NCBI RefSeq assembly: GCF_945881795.1
Contig: NZ_CAMCVG010000007.1
Coordinates: forward strand, 1-50,369
Origin: Rhodoferax sp. OV413
Lineage (GTDB): Bacteria; Pseudomonadota; Gammaproteobacteria; Burkholderiales; Burkholderiaceae_C
DNA: 50,369 nucleotides
Reading direction: 5' to 3'
Positions 25,632-34,646 of the stretch are shown piece by piece (positions within the stretch are counted from its first letter, which is position 1; every line of letters starts with the position of its first letter). The notes below the pieces were generated by a model. That model did not search any database, was not told the DNA's origin, and saw only the letters and a program-made list of their open reading frames with translations. The translations under genes were made by a program, and so were the position numbers.

Positions 25632-26846
25632 ATGAATGCATTTGATAGAAAAATGGAGCCACAAGAGTTTCGCAGCTATGCACGCAAGTGGCTCGCCGAG
25701 AATGCTCCACCCCCGCCGCCGGAACGCTTGCCGATAACCCCCATTGAAGTGATGACGGTGCCGCAGCGCGACTATCTCCAGGCTTGGCAGCGCAAGTGCT
25801 ACGAAGCGGGGCTTATCGGCACCGACTACCCAGTGGAATACGGCGGCCACGGGCAGAGTGGCCTTCAGCGCATTGCCAACCAGGAACTCGAGCACGCCGG
25901 GGTGCCGTACCTGATCAACATTGTCGGGCTCAGTATGGTTGCTCCCACCATCATGAAGCATGGTACTGACGCGCAGAAACGTAAGTTCCTGCCCGGATGC
26001 CTCTCGGGTGAAGAAATCTGGTGTCAGGGTTTCTCGGAGCCGGGCGCTGGCTCGGACCTGTCCAATCAACGCACGATGGCCGTGCCCGACGGCGACGGCT
26101 GGATCGTTAACGGCCACAAGGTCTGGACAAGTCTGGGGCACTTCGCCAAGTGGATGATTCTGATCACCCGCACCAGCACGGAACATCGCTACGAGGGGTT
26201 GACCTATTTCCTGTGCCCCATCGCCGGCCACCCGGGAGTAACGGTTCGCCCGCTGATCAAGATGACCGGCGAAACAGGCTTCAATGAGGTGCTGTTTGAG
26301 AATGTGCGGGTTCCGGATGCCCATCGCCTCGACGACATCGGCAAGGGCTGGACCGTGGCGATGACGACGCTCTCAGCAGAACGCGGTGCGGCCGAAGGGG
26401 CTGGCAGCGCCGGGTCCGGGTTTGGCGATCCGGCTGTGACCATCCACAAGCTTATTGAGCTCGCACGCGGCACCAAGCGCGGCGGTGGTCTTGCGGCAAA
26501 TGATCCGGTAACCCGCGACGCAATTGTCCAGCGCGCAATATTGGCCGAGGGCTTGCGGCAAAGTGCCAAGCGCGCGCGCGTCCCAGCCTTGTGCGACAAC
26601 CCCATGCGCCTGGCCTTGCAGACCAAACTGGTGGTGACTGAGTTTGACCAGGGCAATGCCCGCCTTGGCTTCGAGATTGCCGGAGCGCACTCCACGTTGT
26701 ACAAGCTCGACCCGCGTGCGCCCGCTGCCGGGCATTGGCCGCTGGCGTATCTCAATTCGTTCGGTAACACGATTGCCGCGGGAACCAACGAAATCCAACG
26801 CAACATTCTGGGCGAGCGCGTGCTTGGCCTGCCGAAATCTAAATAG
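25632..26846 (+). CDS. Acyl-CoA dehydrogenase, first of a pair
   Basis: FAD-dependent acyl-CoA dehydrogenase of 404 residues. Landmarks are EYGGHGQSGLQR, GFSEPGAGSDL (flavin/substrate loop), VNGHKVWTSLGHFAKW and the C-terminal NTIAAGTNEIQRNILGERVLG. At the place of the MCAD catalytic glutamate (YEG in MCAD) this protein has AAG, so the base must come from elsewhere or from another subunit. The ATG at 25632 follows a GAGGAAAAAACG ribosome-binding site. The next dehydrogenase starts 11 nt downstream, as in heterotetrameric ACADs of steroid side-chain degradation such as mycobacterial FadE28-FadE29. Function: alpha,beta-desaturation of an acyl-CoA. Confidence 0.9.
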   Translation: MNAFDRKMEPQEFRSYARKWLAENAPPPPPERLPITPIEVMTVPQRDYLQAWQRKCYEAGLIGTDYPVEYGGHGQSGLQRIANQELEHAGVPYLINIVGLSMVAPTIMKHGTDAQKRKFLPGCLSGEEIWCQGFSEPGAGSDLSNQRTMAVPDGDGWIVNGHKVWTSLGHFAKWMILITRTSTEHRYEGLTYFLCPIAGHPGVTVRPLIKMTGETGFNEVLFENVRVPDAHRLDDIGKGWTVAMTTLSAERGAAEGAGSAGSGFGDPAVTIHKLIELARGTKRGGGLAANDPVTRDAIVQRAILAEGLRQSAKRARVPALCDNPMRLALQTKLVVTEFDQGNARLGFEIAGAHSTLYKLDPRAPAAGHWPLAYLNSFGNTIAAGTNEIQRNILGERVLGLPKSK

Positions 26847-26857
26847 AAGGGAAGATC

Positions 26858-28036
26858 ATGCTCGAGCAAAAAAGTGCCCCGAAAGACTTTGGCTTCGGCG
26901 AAGACGAAGCCATGATGCGCGACGCGGTGCGCAAGTTCCTGTCCGAAAAACTCTCCACTTACACACTTAGCCGCCTGGTGGCCAAAGCCCCCGAACCGGT
27001 CTACGACCATGGAGGACGGGCGCCATGGGACGCTGAGCTGTGGTCCGATATCGTCGCTCTGGGCTGGTCAGGTCTCGCCGTTAACGAAGAGGCCGGTGGG
27101 GCTGACATTTCCATGGTTGGTATCGCGGGTATTGCCGAAGAGCTTGGGCGCGCAGCGCTGCCCTCACCGCTGATTCCCACGTTGTCGGCGAGTCTCTTGT
27201 TGCGGCATGCCGGAGGCGACGTAGCAAAGCGGATGATGGCCTTGATAGCTGGCGAGAGCGCTACGGCGAGTCTTGCCTTGACCAATGCCGATGGAAGCTG
27301 GGAGCCCGCCGACGCGCCGCTGACTGCCCGTCAGGACGGGCAGGATCTGCTTCTCTCAGGCAGCGCCCACTTTGTGCAAGACGCATTCAAGGTGCAGTTT
27401 TTGGTCGCGAGCGCCCGGCTCGACGACAAGGTGGTGCTGTGCGCGGTACAGGTGGATGCGCCGGGATTGACGCTGGAGCAGGACCACATCCACGATCTGA
27501 CCCGCGATCAAGCGACCGTGCACTTCAACGAGGTAAGGGTCGGTGTTGATGCCATCGTCTCTCGCGATGCCGCCGGGGTACTGGAGGCAGTTTGGCCCGC
27601 ATTTCTGACGCTGGTGGCCGCCGACCTCTGCGGTGCGGCCGAATGGCTCTTGCAGACTACGGTCGACTACGCCAAGGAGCGTGTTCAATTCGACCGGCCG
27701 ATCGGTTTCTTTCAAGCAGTGAAGCACCCGCTGGTGGACGCCATGGTTGATATCGACCGTGCCCGCTCGTTGTTCTACCACGCCGCGGCCGAGTTGGATG
27801 TGAAGTCGCCTGGCGCTATCACCGCGGCGCGGATGGCCAAGAGTGCGGCCTCGGACGCGGCAGCGTTCATTTCCAATCGGGCTATTCAGCTGCATGGCGG
27901 CATAGGGTTTACGTGGGAACATGCCTTGCACATTTACTTCAAGCGCAACATGCACAACCAGGCCCTGTACGGCGACGGTGTGTACCAGCGCCGCAAGCTT
28001 GCTGACACGCTGATCGGCCCCATCGGCGCCGCTTGA
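26858..28036 (+). CDS. Acyl-CoA dehydrogenase, second of a pair
   Basis: A 392-residue ACAD-fold protein, more divergent than its partner. It has an N-terminal helical domain (DEAMMRDAVRKFLSEKL), a beta domain without the usual GAGSD loop, and a C-terminal domain with RVQFDRPIGFFQAVKHPLVD and QLHGGIGFTWEHALHIYFKR. The FTWEH acid is a candidate catalytic base. Start ATG 26858 follows AAGGGAAG. Spacing of 11 nt from the first ACAD suggests co-translation and a heteromeric enzyme. It could instead be an independent homodimer; the loss of flavin-loop residues argues for a paired subunit. Confidence 0.87.
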   Translation: MLEQKSAPKDFGFGEDEAMMRDAVRKFLSEKLSTYTLSRLVAKAPEPVYDHGGRAPWDAELWSDIVALGWSGLAVNEEAGGADISMVGIAGIAEELGRAALPSPLIPTLSASLLLRHAGGDVAKRMMALIAGESATASLALTNADGSWEPADAPLTARQDGQDLLLSGSAHFVQDAFKVQFLVASARLDDKVVLCAVQVDAPGLTLEQDHIHDLTRDQATVHFNEVRVGVDAIVSRDAAGVLEAVWPAFLTLVAADLCGAAEWLLQTTVDYAKERVQFDRPIGFFQAVKHPLVDAMVDIDRARSLFYHAAAELDVKSPGAITAARMAKSAASDAAAFISNRAIQLHGGIGFTWEHALHIYFKRNMHNQALYGDGVYQRRKLADTLIGPIGAA

Positions 28037-28106
28037 ATTCAGCTGCTTCAATGGTTCTGAGAATGTTCTTTACGCTTGGCGCCTCAACATTTAACTGAGA
28101 AAACGC

Positions 28107-29075
28107 ATGAAAACCAGACTGACTGAACTCTTGGGCATTGAGGTGCCTATCATTTGTGGAGGCATGATGCGCGTCGGTACGGCCGAACTGGCTGCGGCCG
28201 TGTCCAATGCCGGTGCACTTGGCATCTTGACGGCGTTGACACAGCCCACGCCGGAACGCCTGAAGGCCGAAATCGAAAAATGCCAAGCGCTCACCGACAA
28301 GCCCTTCGGCGTAAATATCACGGTCGGTGTTGTTACGACCCAAGTGGACTACAACGCCATTGTTGAGGTCATTATCAAGAGCGGCGTCAAAATTGTGGAG
28401 ACTGCCGGTCGCAGCCCTGAGCCATTTATGCCGTTTTTCAAAGCCGCTGGAATCAAAGTAATCCATAAGGCTGTGACCGTGCGCCATGCACTGGCCGCTG
28501 AGCGGGTCGGCGTAGACGTGGTCAGCATTGACGGGTTCGAATGCGCCGGTCACCCCGGCGAGCAGGATGTGGGCGGTTTGGTGCTGTTCCCAGCTACAGC
28601 GCAGGCTTTAAGTATTCCGGTGGTTGCTTCGGGCGGTATCGCTGATGGGCGGGGCCTAGCCGCAGCGCTTGCGCTCGGTTGCGAGGGGGTGAACATGGGA
28701 ACCCGGTTTCTGGCTACGCAAGAGGCTCCAGTCCACGATGGCATCAAGCAAAAAATTGTGGAGATGGATGAGAACCAGACCCAGATCATCTTTCGCAAGT
28801 TCCGCAACACCGCGCGCGTTTACAAGAACTCAGTTGCTATGAAGGTGGCTGAGATCGAAGCTGCTGGCGGCGAATTTAAGGATGTGCACGCCTTTGTCTC
28901 CGGCGAAAAGCAGGAAGAGGCTTGGAGCACCGGCAATATCGATGCAGGCATGGTGACTGCAGGAATGTCCGGCGCTTTTGTCAACGACGTGCCCACCTGC
29001 AAGGAGGTTGTTTCTCGCATCGTTGCTGATGCGCGAGCCATCATCACGGGTCGTCTCGCAGCAATTGCGGGATAA
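28107..29075 (+). CDS. Nitronate monooxygenase/2-nitropropane dioxygenase-like flavoprotein
   Basis: TIM-barrel FMN protein of 322 residues in the NMO/NPD superfamily. It has PIICGGMMRVG at the start, GFECAGHPGE containing the family histidine, and the FMN phosphate site PVVASGGIADGRGLAAALALGCEGVNMGTRFL. Relatives include nitronate monooxygenases and FabK-type enoyl reductases. In catabolic operons such proteins are often annotated as NMO without proof, and in this operon an enoyl-CoA or ene-type reduction is as likely as nitronate oxidation. It lies 70 nt after the ACAD pair. Confidence 0.85.
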   Translation: MKTRLTELLGIEVPIICGGMMRVGTAELAAAVSNAGALGILTALTQPTPERLKAEIEKCQALTDKPFGVNITVGVVTTQVDYNAIVEVIIKSGVKIVETAGRSPEPFMPFFKAAGIKVIHKAVTVRHALAAERVGVDVVSIDGFECAGHPGEQDVGGLVLFPATAQALSIPVVASGGIADGRGLAAALALGCEGVNMGTRFLATQEAPVHDGIKQKIVEMDENQTQIIFRKFRNTARVYKNSVAMKVAEIEAAGGEFKDVHAFVSGEKQEEAWSTGNIDAGMVTAGMSGAFVNDVPTCKEVVSRIVADARAIITGRLAAIAG

Positions 29076-29102
29076 AGCAGTTATCAAAAAGGAGTGAGGC
29101 AA

Positions 29103-29783
29103 ATGATCGATCTTTATACAGCGCCGACCCCCAACGGATGGAAAGCCTCAGTCACCCTTGAAGAACTGGCGATTCCCTATGAAACGCATTTCGTAAACAT
29201 CGCCAAAGATGAGCAGAAGAAGCCGGATTACCTGAAGATTAATCCTAATGGCCGAATTCCTGCCATCGTGGACCGCAATGCCGACAATTTCGCGGTCTTC
29301 GAATCCGGCGCGATCATGATTTACCTGGCCGAGAAAGCCGGTAAGCTGCTACCGACGGATGCGAAGGGTCGCTCTCGGGTAATCCAGTGGCTAATGTTCC
29401 AGATGGGGGGCGTTGGGCCCATGATGGGGCAGGCCAATGTGTTTTTCCGTTACATGCCTGAGAAAATCCAACCCGCCATTGATCGCTACCAGAATGAAAG
29501 TCGGCGGCTGTTCGAGGTGCTCGACGGGCATCTGGCTGACAACGAGTGGCTGGCGGGTGATTTTTCCATTGCCGACATCGCCAACTGGTGCTGGGTACGC
29601 ACCTACCGTTGGTCCGGTATCAATGTTGAAGGTTTGCCACACTTGGCACGCTGGAGAGATGCCATCAAGGAGCGCCCAGCTTGCCGCCGCGGTATTGAGG
29701 TGCCATTCGTGCTGCCCAATACTGAGGATAAGAAAGCTGCGGACGAGTTCGCCAAGGATGCGCTAAAGATTGTGCAGCGCTGA
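29103..29783 (+). CDS. Glutathione S-transferase, nu-class-like
   Basis: A 226-residue GST with [21 protein letters not shown] at the N-terminus. The TPNGWK motif is that of the YfcG/YghU/Ure2p group, which bind two glutathiones and show disulfide reductase or GSH-adduct activity. The [12 protein letters not shown] helix and the C-terminal [16 protein letters not shown] follow. I chose ATG 29103 over GTG 29094 because it has the GGAG ribosome-binding site at proper distance. It lies 27 nt after the NMO-like gene and 31 nt before the second long GST. Confidence 0.88.
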   Translation: MIDLYTAPTPNGWKASVTLEELAIPYETHFVNIAKDEQKKPDYLKINPNGRIPAIVDRNADNFAVFESGAIMIYLAEKAGKLLPTDAKGRSRVIQWLMFQMGGVGPMMGQANVFFRYMPEKIQPAIDRYQNESRRLFEVLDGHLADNEWLAGDFSIADIANWCWVRTYRWSGINVEGLPHLARWRDAIKERPACRRGIEVPFVLPNTEDKKAADEFAKDALKIVQR

Positions 29784-29814
29784 CCAATTGCGTCCGAGAC
29801 CTAAGGATATATTG

Positions 29815-30831
29815 ATGGCACTTGTTACATCTCCCTTCCAGCTGCTTGGCTTGGAGGCATCCCCTTACACGATGAAGGTCAAGTCGTACCTGAAGTACAA
29901 GGGTTTGCCTTTTGAGTGGATCACGCGCAGCCTAGCGAACGAGCCACTCTTTCAAAAATACGCGAAGGTTCAGCTGATCCCTTTGCTTTTCTTCCCAAAT
30001 GGGGAAACGATGCAGGACTCCACTCTGATCATCGAACGGCTTGAACAGGAGAAGGGCGGCATTTCAATCCATCCGGAAGACAAGACGTTGTGGTTCCTGT
30101 CGTGTCTTTTTGAAGAATTTGGCGATGAGTGGTGCAACAAACTGATGTTCTTCCAGCGCTGGTTTTATGAGGCCGACGCAAAGGCGACGGGCGCACGCCT
30201 GGCGCGGGATCGGCTGGAGGGCAAATGGTATGCGGCGATTGCGGGACCCATCGTCGCGCATCTGATGGTCAAGCGCATGGTGCCCCGGCTTTCCTATTCG
30301 GGCGGCAATGCGACGAACATACCGCAGCTCAAGCAATCGTTCGAAGATCTCGTTGCAATGCTTGACTTGCATTTCCAGGCTCGGTCTTATCTGCTGGGTG
30401 GACGGCCGTCGTTCGGAGATTTTGGGCTCTGGTGCAATTTGTACGAAGCCTGGACCGACCCGACCGCAAAGGCTTACATCGAACAAAAAGCACCGAACCT
30501 GACCAGATACATCCATCGCATGCTGACGCCCAAGGCCGAAGGTCCCTTTGAGTCATTAAAGACACTGCAGGCTACGCTCACGCCCATCCTCAAACAGGAA
30601 ATGGCAACACGCTTTTTGCCCTGGATGCTGGCCAATCACCAAGCGTTCCATGCCGGGCAGAAGGAAACCCGCCTGACCATGAACGGGCAGATTTTCCAGC
30701 AGAAGACCTTCAAATACCAAGCGAGCACGCTGGATGAACTGCGCCGCAAATTCCAGACAGTTGCGAACGAGCCTGCGTTAACGAGCCTTCTGGGAAGCAC
30801 TGGCTGTCTGTCGTTTCTAAGCCTCAGTTGA
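29815..30831 (+). CDS. Long GST-like protein 2, paralogue of the 19468-20505 product
   Basis: A 338-residue protein with the N-terminal GST domain (LLGLEASPYTMKVKSYLKYK), the EEFGDEWCNKLMFFQRW motif, GGRPSFGDFGLWC, and a C-terminal LLGSTGCLSFLSL. The order and spacing of these blocks match the GST-like protein of the leftward operon. Start ATG 29815 follows AAGGATAT; the frame is open back to 29770 but that part overlaps the previous gene. It is the last gene of the rightward operon. Confidence 0.82.
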   Translation: MALVTSPFQLLGLEASPYTMKVKSYLKYKGLPFEWITRSLANEPLFQKYAKVQLIPLLFFPNGETMQDSTLIIERLEQEKGGISIHPEDKTLWFLSCLFEEFGDEWCNKLMFFQRWFYEADAKATGARLARDRLEGKWYAAIAGPIVAHLMVKRMVPRLSYSGGNATNIPQLKQSFEDLVAMLDLHFQARSYLLGGRPSFGDFGLWCNLYEAWTDPTAKAYIEQKAPNLTRYIHRMLTPKAEGPFESLKTLQATLTPILKQEMATRFLPWMLANHQAFHAGQKETRLTMNGQIFQQKTFKYQASTLDELRRKFQTVANEPALTSLLGSTGCLSFLSLS

Positions 30832-31175
30832 TCATAGGCAATCTCTTGTTGCTATCAATGTCATTTATGAAACTGGTAATTGGATCGAGGCAACCGCGAT
30901 GGCGCGGCGCTGACAACAATGCATCGAACTATGAAACCACAAATTCTTGGAATTTCTCTTTTTTCAGCCAGCTACGCAATGTACGCAACGTAACTGTAGC
31001 TTCGGTTTTTCTACTGCCCGGTTAGCTCGGTGACGATGCCAAAATCATCCCGCAGCTTGACTGCTGCTGTAGCGGGGGGGAAGCTAGGTGCCAGCCCCTG
31101 GCGCACGTTGGACAGGCGGGTTTTTTGATCTCTGGGGTAAACCCCTAGGCAGGCGCTGTCCGCTTCCGCTTAATC
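30832..31175. other. Intergenic region between the two catabolic blocks
   Basis: About 400 nt without a convincing gene (to 31237). The first 150 nt are A/T-rich, with repeated CGCAA/GTACGCAA runs near 30975. A GGGGTAAACCCC palindrome (31134-31145) lies inside a wider GGACAG...CTGTCC pair (31110-31161). Short frames here show no coding character. The right part carries the GntR-like site described separately. Confidence 0.5.
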
Positions 31176-31187
31176 TCTGTATACAGA
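31176..31187. promoter_or_regulatory. GntR/FCD-type operator candidate
   Basis: The perfect palindrome TCTGTATACAGA contains TGTATACA, close to the TNGTNNNACNA half-site pattern of FadR/FCD-subfamily GntR regulators. It lies 50 nt upstream of the Rieske oxygenase ATG, and a GntR/FCD gene is four genes into the same cluster. No clear -35/-10 pair was identified around it. Confidence 0.55.
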
Positions 31188-31237
31188 CTACAGTGTTCAC
31201 ACATCGGGGGCGCTGTTTTTGGTTGAAAGGCAAGCTC

Positions 31238-32776
31238 ATGAACACGCGCGACAAAACATCCCATATTGAAGAAGCATCCGAGAAGAAGCTCGTTCCCTTC
31301 GGCGGTTACTACGCCAACCGGGTTCCCGGCCACGATCCGGAACTCACAGAATGCGGAGCCGGCACGCCGCTGGGCGAATACATGCGGCGCTTCTGGCATC
31401 CCGTGTGCATGTCGATGGAGCTCACCGACACCCCCCGCTTTCTCAAAATCCTGGGTGAAGAATTGGTGGCGTTTCGCGATGGAGCCGGGCGGATTGGTTT
31501 GCTGCATGCGCACTGCGTGCACCGTGGTGCGTCGCTGGAGTACGGAAAAATTGAGCACAACGGCATCTCCTGCTGCTACCACGGCATGGTCTTTGACATC
31601 GATGGCACCTGCCTGAGAGTGCCGTTCCCTCAAGGCGAAGAGGAAGAGGGCGAGCGCTACCGTTGCTCCATCCGGCAAGGCGCCTACAAGGCGTTTGAGC
31701 GCCATGGCCTGGTGTTCGCCTACATGGGGCCGCCCGACCAGGAGCCGCCATTCCCCGAGTGGGAGTCCAACTTCACCGTGGCAGAGACTGATGAGTTGGT
31801 GCCTTACAGCAACTTTCAACATTGCAACTGGCTGCAGGTGCAAGACAACTCGGCCGACAACTACCACACCATGGCCCTGCATGCCAAGCGCCAAGTCACA
31901 GGCGAACACTACCAGGGCACAACCTTCGACGAAGTTGGCGCAGCCTCTATGGAGGTGCCGCCCGATATGCACTTTATGCCGGTGCATCAAGGCCGGGGCT
32001 TGGCTGCCGCGGGCGCACGCCGGGCAGATGATGGCCACATGTTTATCCGTGTGCAGCACCAGGTGCTGCCCAACTTCAGCTTGCATGCCTACACCTCGGA
32101 AGATGGCAAAAAGAAGAAGCTCTTCAGCCGCTTCCACATGATCCGCTGGACCGTGCCGGTCGATGACCACAACAGCAAGATGATGGGCTGGCGCGTCATG
32201 GGTCCCGGTATTGATACTCGCGGGGTGGGCGACAAGGGCATGGTGGGCTACGAAGCGATTGACTTCCTGGAAGGCCAGGTGGCGATGCGCCGGCCCGAGC
32301 GCTTTGGCAAGTACGAGCTCAAAGACATGCCGCCTATCCCGACCGACCACCGCGCACGTGCCAACTACAAAGATTGCCAATACGCACCGGGCGACTACGA
32401 GGCCATCATCAGCCAACGTCCGATTGCTGTGCACGCCTTGGAGAACCCCACCAAATTTGATGCCGGGCTCTACATGTTCCGCAAGTTGCTGCGTGACGCC
32501 GTGCGTGGTTCAAACCCCAACGCCGGCCCGGAGCAATTTGCGCAATGGCTGCGTGACTCCGCAGGCCAGCCCAATAGCTATTGCTCAGGCAACGTCTTCG
32601 AACTGCCTGTGGGTCGAACCACCGAGGAAGAAGTTACCCTGCGCCGCCATCTGGCCAAACAGGTGGTGGCCATCATCACCGAAGCGGACAAGCTCCAAGG
32701 CGAGGCGCGCGCAGATTTTGTTCGCACCAAGATGGAAGCGTTGCAACAAGACGTGCTGGCCAAGCGAAACGCATGA
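31238..32776 (+). CDS. Rieske non-heme iron oxygenase, large subunit
   Basis: A 512-residue oxygenase component of the phthalate-dioxygenase/vanillate-demethylase type. The Rieske 2Fe-2S ligands are Cys93-x-His95 and Cys112-x2-His115 (HCVHRG ... CCYHG). The mononuclear iron site is in QDNSADNYHTMALH, with Asp207, His210 and His215. It is longer than the roughly 440-residue phthalate 4,5-dioxygenase, mainly in the C-terminal half. ATG 31238 is chosen; the longer frame to 31088 includes promoter sequence. The downstream reductase overlaps by 4 nt (ATGA). Likely reaction: hydroxylation or demethylation of an aromatic or heterocyclic acid. Confidence 0.9.
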   Translation: MNTRDKTSHIEEASEKKLVPFGGYYANRVPGHDPELTECGAGTPLGEYMRRFWHPVCMSMELTDTPRFLKILGEELVAFRDGAGRIGLLHAHCVHRGASLEYGKIEHNGISCCYHGMVFDIDGTCLRVPFPQGEEEEGERYRCSIRQGAYKAFERHGLVFAYMGPPDQEPPFPEWESNFTVAETDELVPYSNFQHCNWLQVQDNSADNYHTMALHAKRQVTGEHYQGTTFDEVGAASMEVPPDMHFMPVHQGRGLAAAGARRADDGHMFIRVQHQVLPNFSLHAYTSEDGKKKKLFSRFHMIRWTVPVDDHNSKMMGWRVMGPGIDTRGVGDKGMVGYEAIDFLEGQVAMRRPERFGKYELKDMPPIPTDHRARANYKDCQYAPGDYEAIISQRPIAVHALENPTKFDAGLYMFRKLLRDAVRGSNPNAGPEQFAQWLRDSAGQPNSYCSGNVFELPVGRTTEEEVTLRRHLAKQVVAIITEADKLQGEARADFVRTKMEALQQDVLAKRNA

Positions 32777-33738
32777 GCAATGCGTTGACGAACCCACAGC
32801 TGCGGGTGCAGGCCATTCGTTGGCAGGCGCAGGGCGTGTGCTCTTACGAGTTGACCGACCCGAGCGGCGCCCCGCTTCCCGAGGTGGAGGCCGGTGCCCA
32901 TGTGGATGTGCATCTGTCCGGCGGCCTGGTTCGCTCTTACTCGCTGGCCGGTGACCCGAAGGACTCGACGCACTGGTTGTTGGGTGTGTTGCGTGAAGCC
33001 AAGAGCAAGGGCGGCTCCATAGCAATGCACGATCAGGTGCGCGTGGGTGATCTGATAGAAGTCGGGCCGGTGCGAAATGCGTTTGCATTGTCCAACCAGG
33101 CCCACCACTCGGTGCTGCTGGCGGGCGGCATCGGCATCACCCCCCTGAAGGCCATGGCGCACACGCTGTCCGCATCCGGTGCCTCTTTTGAGCTTCATTA
33201 CTGCGCGCGCAGCCCCAACCATGCGGCATTCGTGAAAGAGCTGAAAACCATCGCTCCGGCGGGCCGGCTGCACTTTCACTTTGATGAGGGCGACCCCGGC
33301 AAGGGCTTGAACATCCAAGCCCTGCTGCAAGACCACCAGCCTGGCACGCACGTGTATTACTGCGGTCCGGCAGGTTTCATGTCTGCCTGCTCGGAGGCAA
33401 CCAGCCACTGGCCCAAAGATGCGGTGCACTGCGAACACTTCAAAGCACCAGAGGTGGCACCCCCGGACATGCCGGACGGCGCTTTTGAAGTGCACCTGGT
33501 CAAAAGCGGCGTCACCATCCAAGTCGGGCCTGATCAGACCATCGTGCGTGCGATTGAGTTGACAGGAAGACGGGTTTCAACGTCTTGCCTGTCAGGCTTG
33601 TGCGGGGCGTGCAAGGTCGGTTATGTCGACGGAGAAGTGGATCACCGTGACTACATACTGAACGACGAAGAGCGGACGCATTGCCTCACAGTGTGTGTCT
33701 CGCGAGCCAAAGGAAAAAGCTTGTCATTGAATCTGTAA
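32773..33738 (+). CDS. Phthalate-dioxygenase-reductase-type oxidoreductase
   Basis: A 321-residue electron-transfer partner of the oxygenase. It has the N-terminal flavin domain with RSYSLAGDP, the NAD-binding domain with LLAGGIGITPLKAMA and YYCGPAGFM, and a C-terminal plant-type 2Fe-2S domain with SCLSGLCGACK (C-x4-C-x2-C) and a later Cys in HCLTVC. This FMN-NAD-2Fe-2S order is that of class IA reductases (PDR, VanB). The ATG overlaps the oxygenase TGA, so the pair is translationally coupled. Confidence 0.93.
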   Translation: MSNALTNPQLRVQAIRWQAQGVCSYELTDPSGAPLPEVEAGAHVDVHLSGGLVRSYSLAGDPKDSTHWLLGVLREAKSKGGSIAMHDQVRVGDLIEVGPVRNAFALSNQAHHSVLLAGGIGITPLKAMAHTLSASGASFELHYCARSPNHAAFVKELKTIAPAGRLHFHFDEGDPGKGLNIQALLQDHQPGTHVYYCGPAGFMSACSEATSHWPKDAVHCEHFKAPEVAPPDMPDGAFEVHLVKSGVTIQVGPDQTIVRAIELTGRRVSTSCLSGLCGACKVGYVDGEVDHRDYILNDEERTHCLTVCVSRAKGKSLSLNL

Positions 33739-33757
33739 TTTTTATCAGGAGAACCCT

Positions 33758-34591
33758 ATGCTGGATAAAGTAAAAACACCTCAGTTGAATGCGCAGAAGA
33801 AGTCCATCTATGAACCAACGCAAAGCGGGCTGATCTATCCCGAAATGCCTTCGTTCGACAACTTCGCGGCAGAGCGCCAGCACCGCAAACAGCGGCTCGT
33901 CGCGGCATGCAGGGCTTTTGCGCTCGAAGGTTTTGATTACGGATTTGCGGGGCACTTGACCATTCGCGACCCCGAGCATCCGGAGCTGTATTGGACCAAT
34001 CCCATGTGTGTGCACTTCGCACAGGTAAAAGTGTCAAACCTGATCCTCGCGGACCACAAGGGCCAGGTGGTTGAAGGGCGCCACGCCATCAACCGGGCTG
34101 GATTTGTGCTGCATGCCGCTGTGCATGAGGCACACCCTGACATCATTTCCATGTGCCACGCCCACACCGTCTACGGCACGGCGTTTGCGGCATTGGGTCG
34201 CCCACTGGAGCCGATTTCGCAAGATGCCGCCGCCTTCTTTGAAGACCACATCGTGATCAAAGATGAGGCGGGCCAGGTGGCCGTCGAAGAGAAGGCGGGC
34301 TTGGCGGTGTGCGATTGGTTCAAGGGTGTGAAGGCTGCGATTCACCAGAATCACGGTCTCTTAACGGCCAGCCGCCACAGCATCGAGGCTGCTGCGTTCT
34401 GGTTCATCGCCCTGGAGCGTTGCTGCCGCCAGCAAATGCTGGTGGAGGCCTCCGGCCATAAACCCGTGTTGGTCGCACCGGAGCGCGCCCGCTACAGCCG
34501 TGAACACGTGGGCTCTGAGTACATCGGTTGGTTGCATTTCCAACCGATTTACGAGCACTTGGTTGCCACCCAGCCGGACATGTTCGCCTGA
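33758..34591 (+). CDS. Class II aldolase/adducin family protein
   Basis: A 277-residue zinc-enzyme fold related to fuculose-phosphate aldolase. The metal site is HAAVHEAHPDIISMCHAHTVYG (two H-x-H-type histidines) together with a later NHGLL. Members act as aldolases, epimerases or decarboxylases, including aromatic-acid decarboxylases, so the exact reaction cannot be set. It starts 19 nt after the reductase with an AGGAGAA ribosome-binding site and is likely part of the same operon. Confidence 0.85.
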   Translation: MLDKVKTPQLNAQKKSIYEPTQSGLIYPEMPSFDNFAAERQHRKQRLVAACRAFALEGFDYGFAGHLTIRDPEHPELYWTNPMCVHFAQVKVSNLILADHKGQVVEGRHAINRAGFVLHAAVHEAHPDIISMCHAHTVYGTAFAALGRPLEPISQDAAAFFEDHIVIKDEAGQVAVEEKAGLAVCDWFKGVKAAIHQNHGLLTASRHSIEAAAFWFIALERCCRQQMLVEASGHKPVLVAPERARYSREHVGSEYIGWLHFQPIYEHLVATQPDMFA

Positions 34592-34646
34592 GCGCCTTGG
34601 CGTATTTGTACGTGAGGCACAGCGCTCTGACGCAGTGGAGTTACCC

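Noticed and set aside
30828-31025. 65-codon frame after the second long GST
   Set aside because: No ribosome-binding site, no family features and A/T-rich noncoding composition.
31145-32434. 429-codon minus-strand frame opposite the Rieske oxygenase
   Set aside because: Antisense shadow; the + strand protein has intact Rieske and iron-site motifs.
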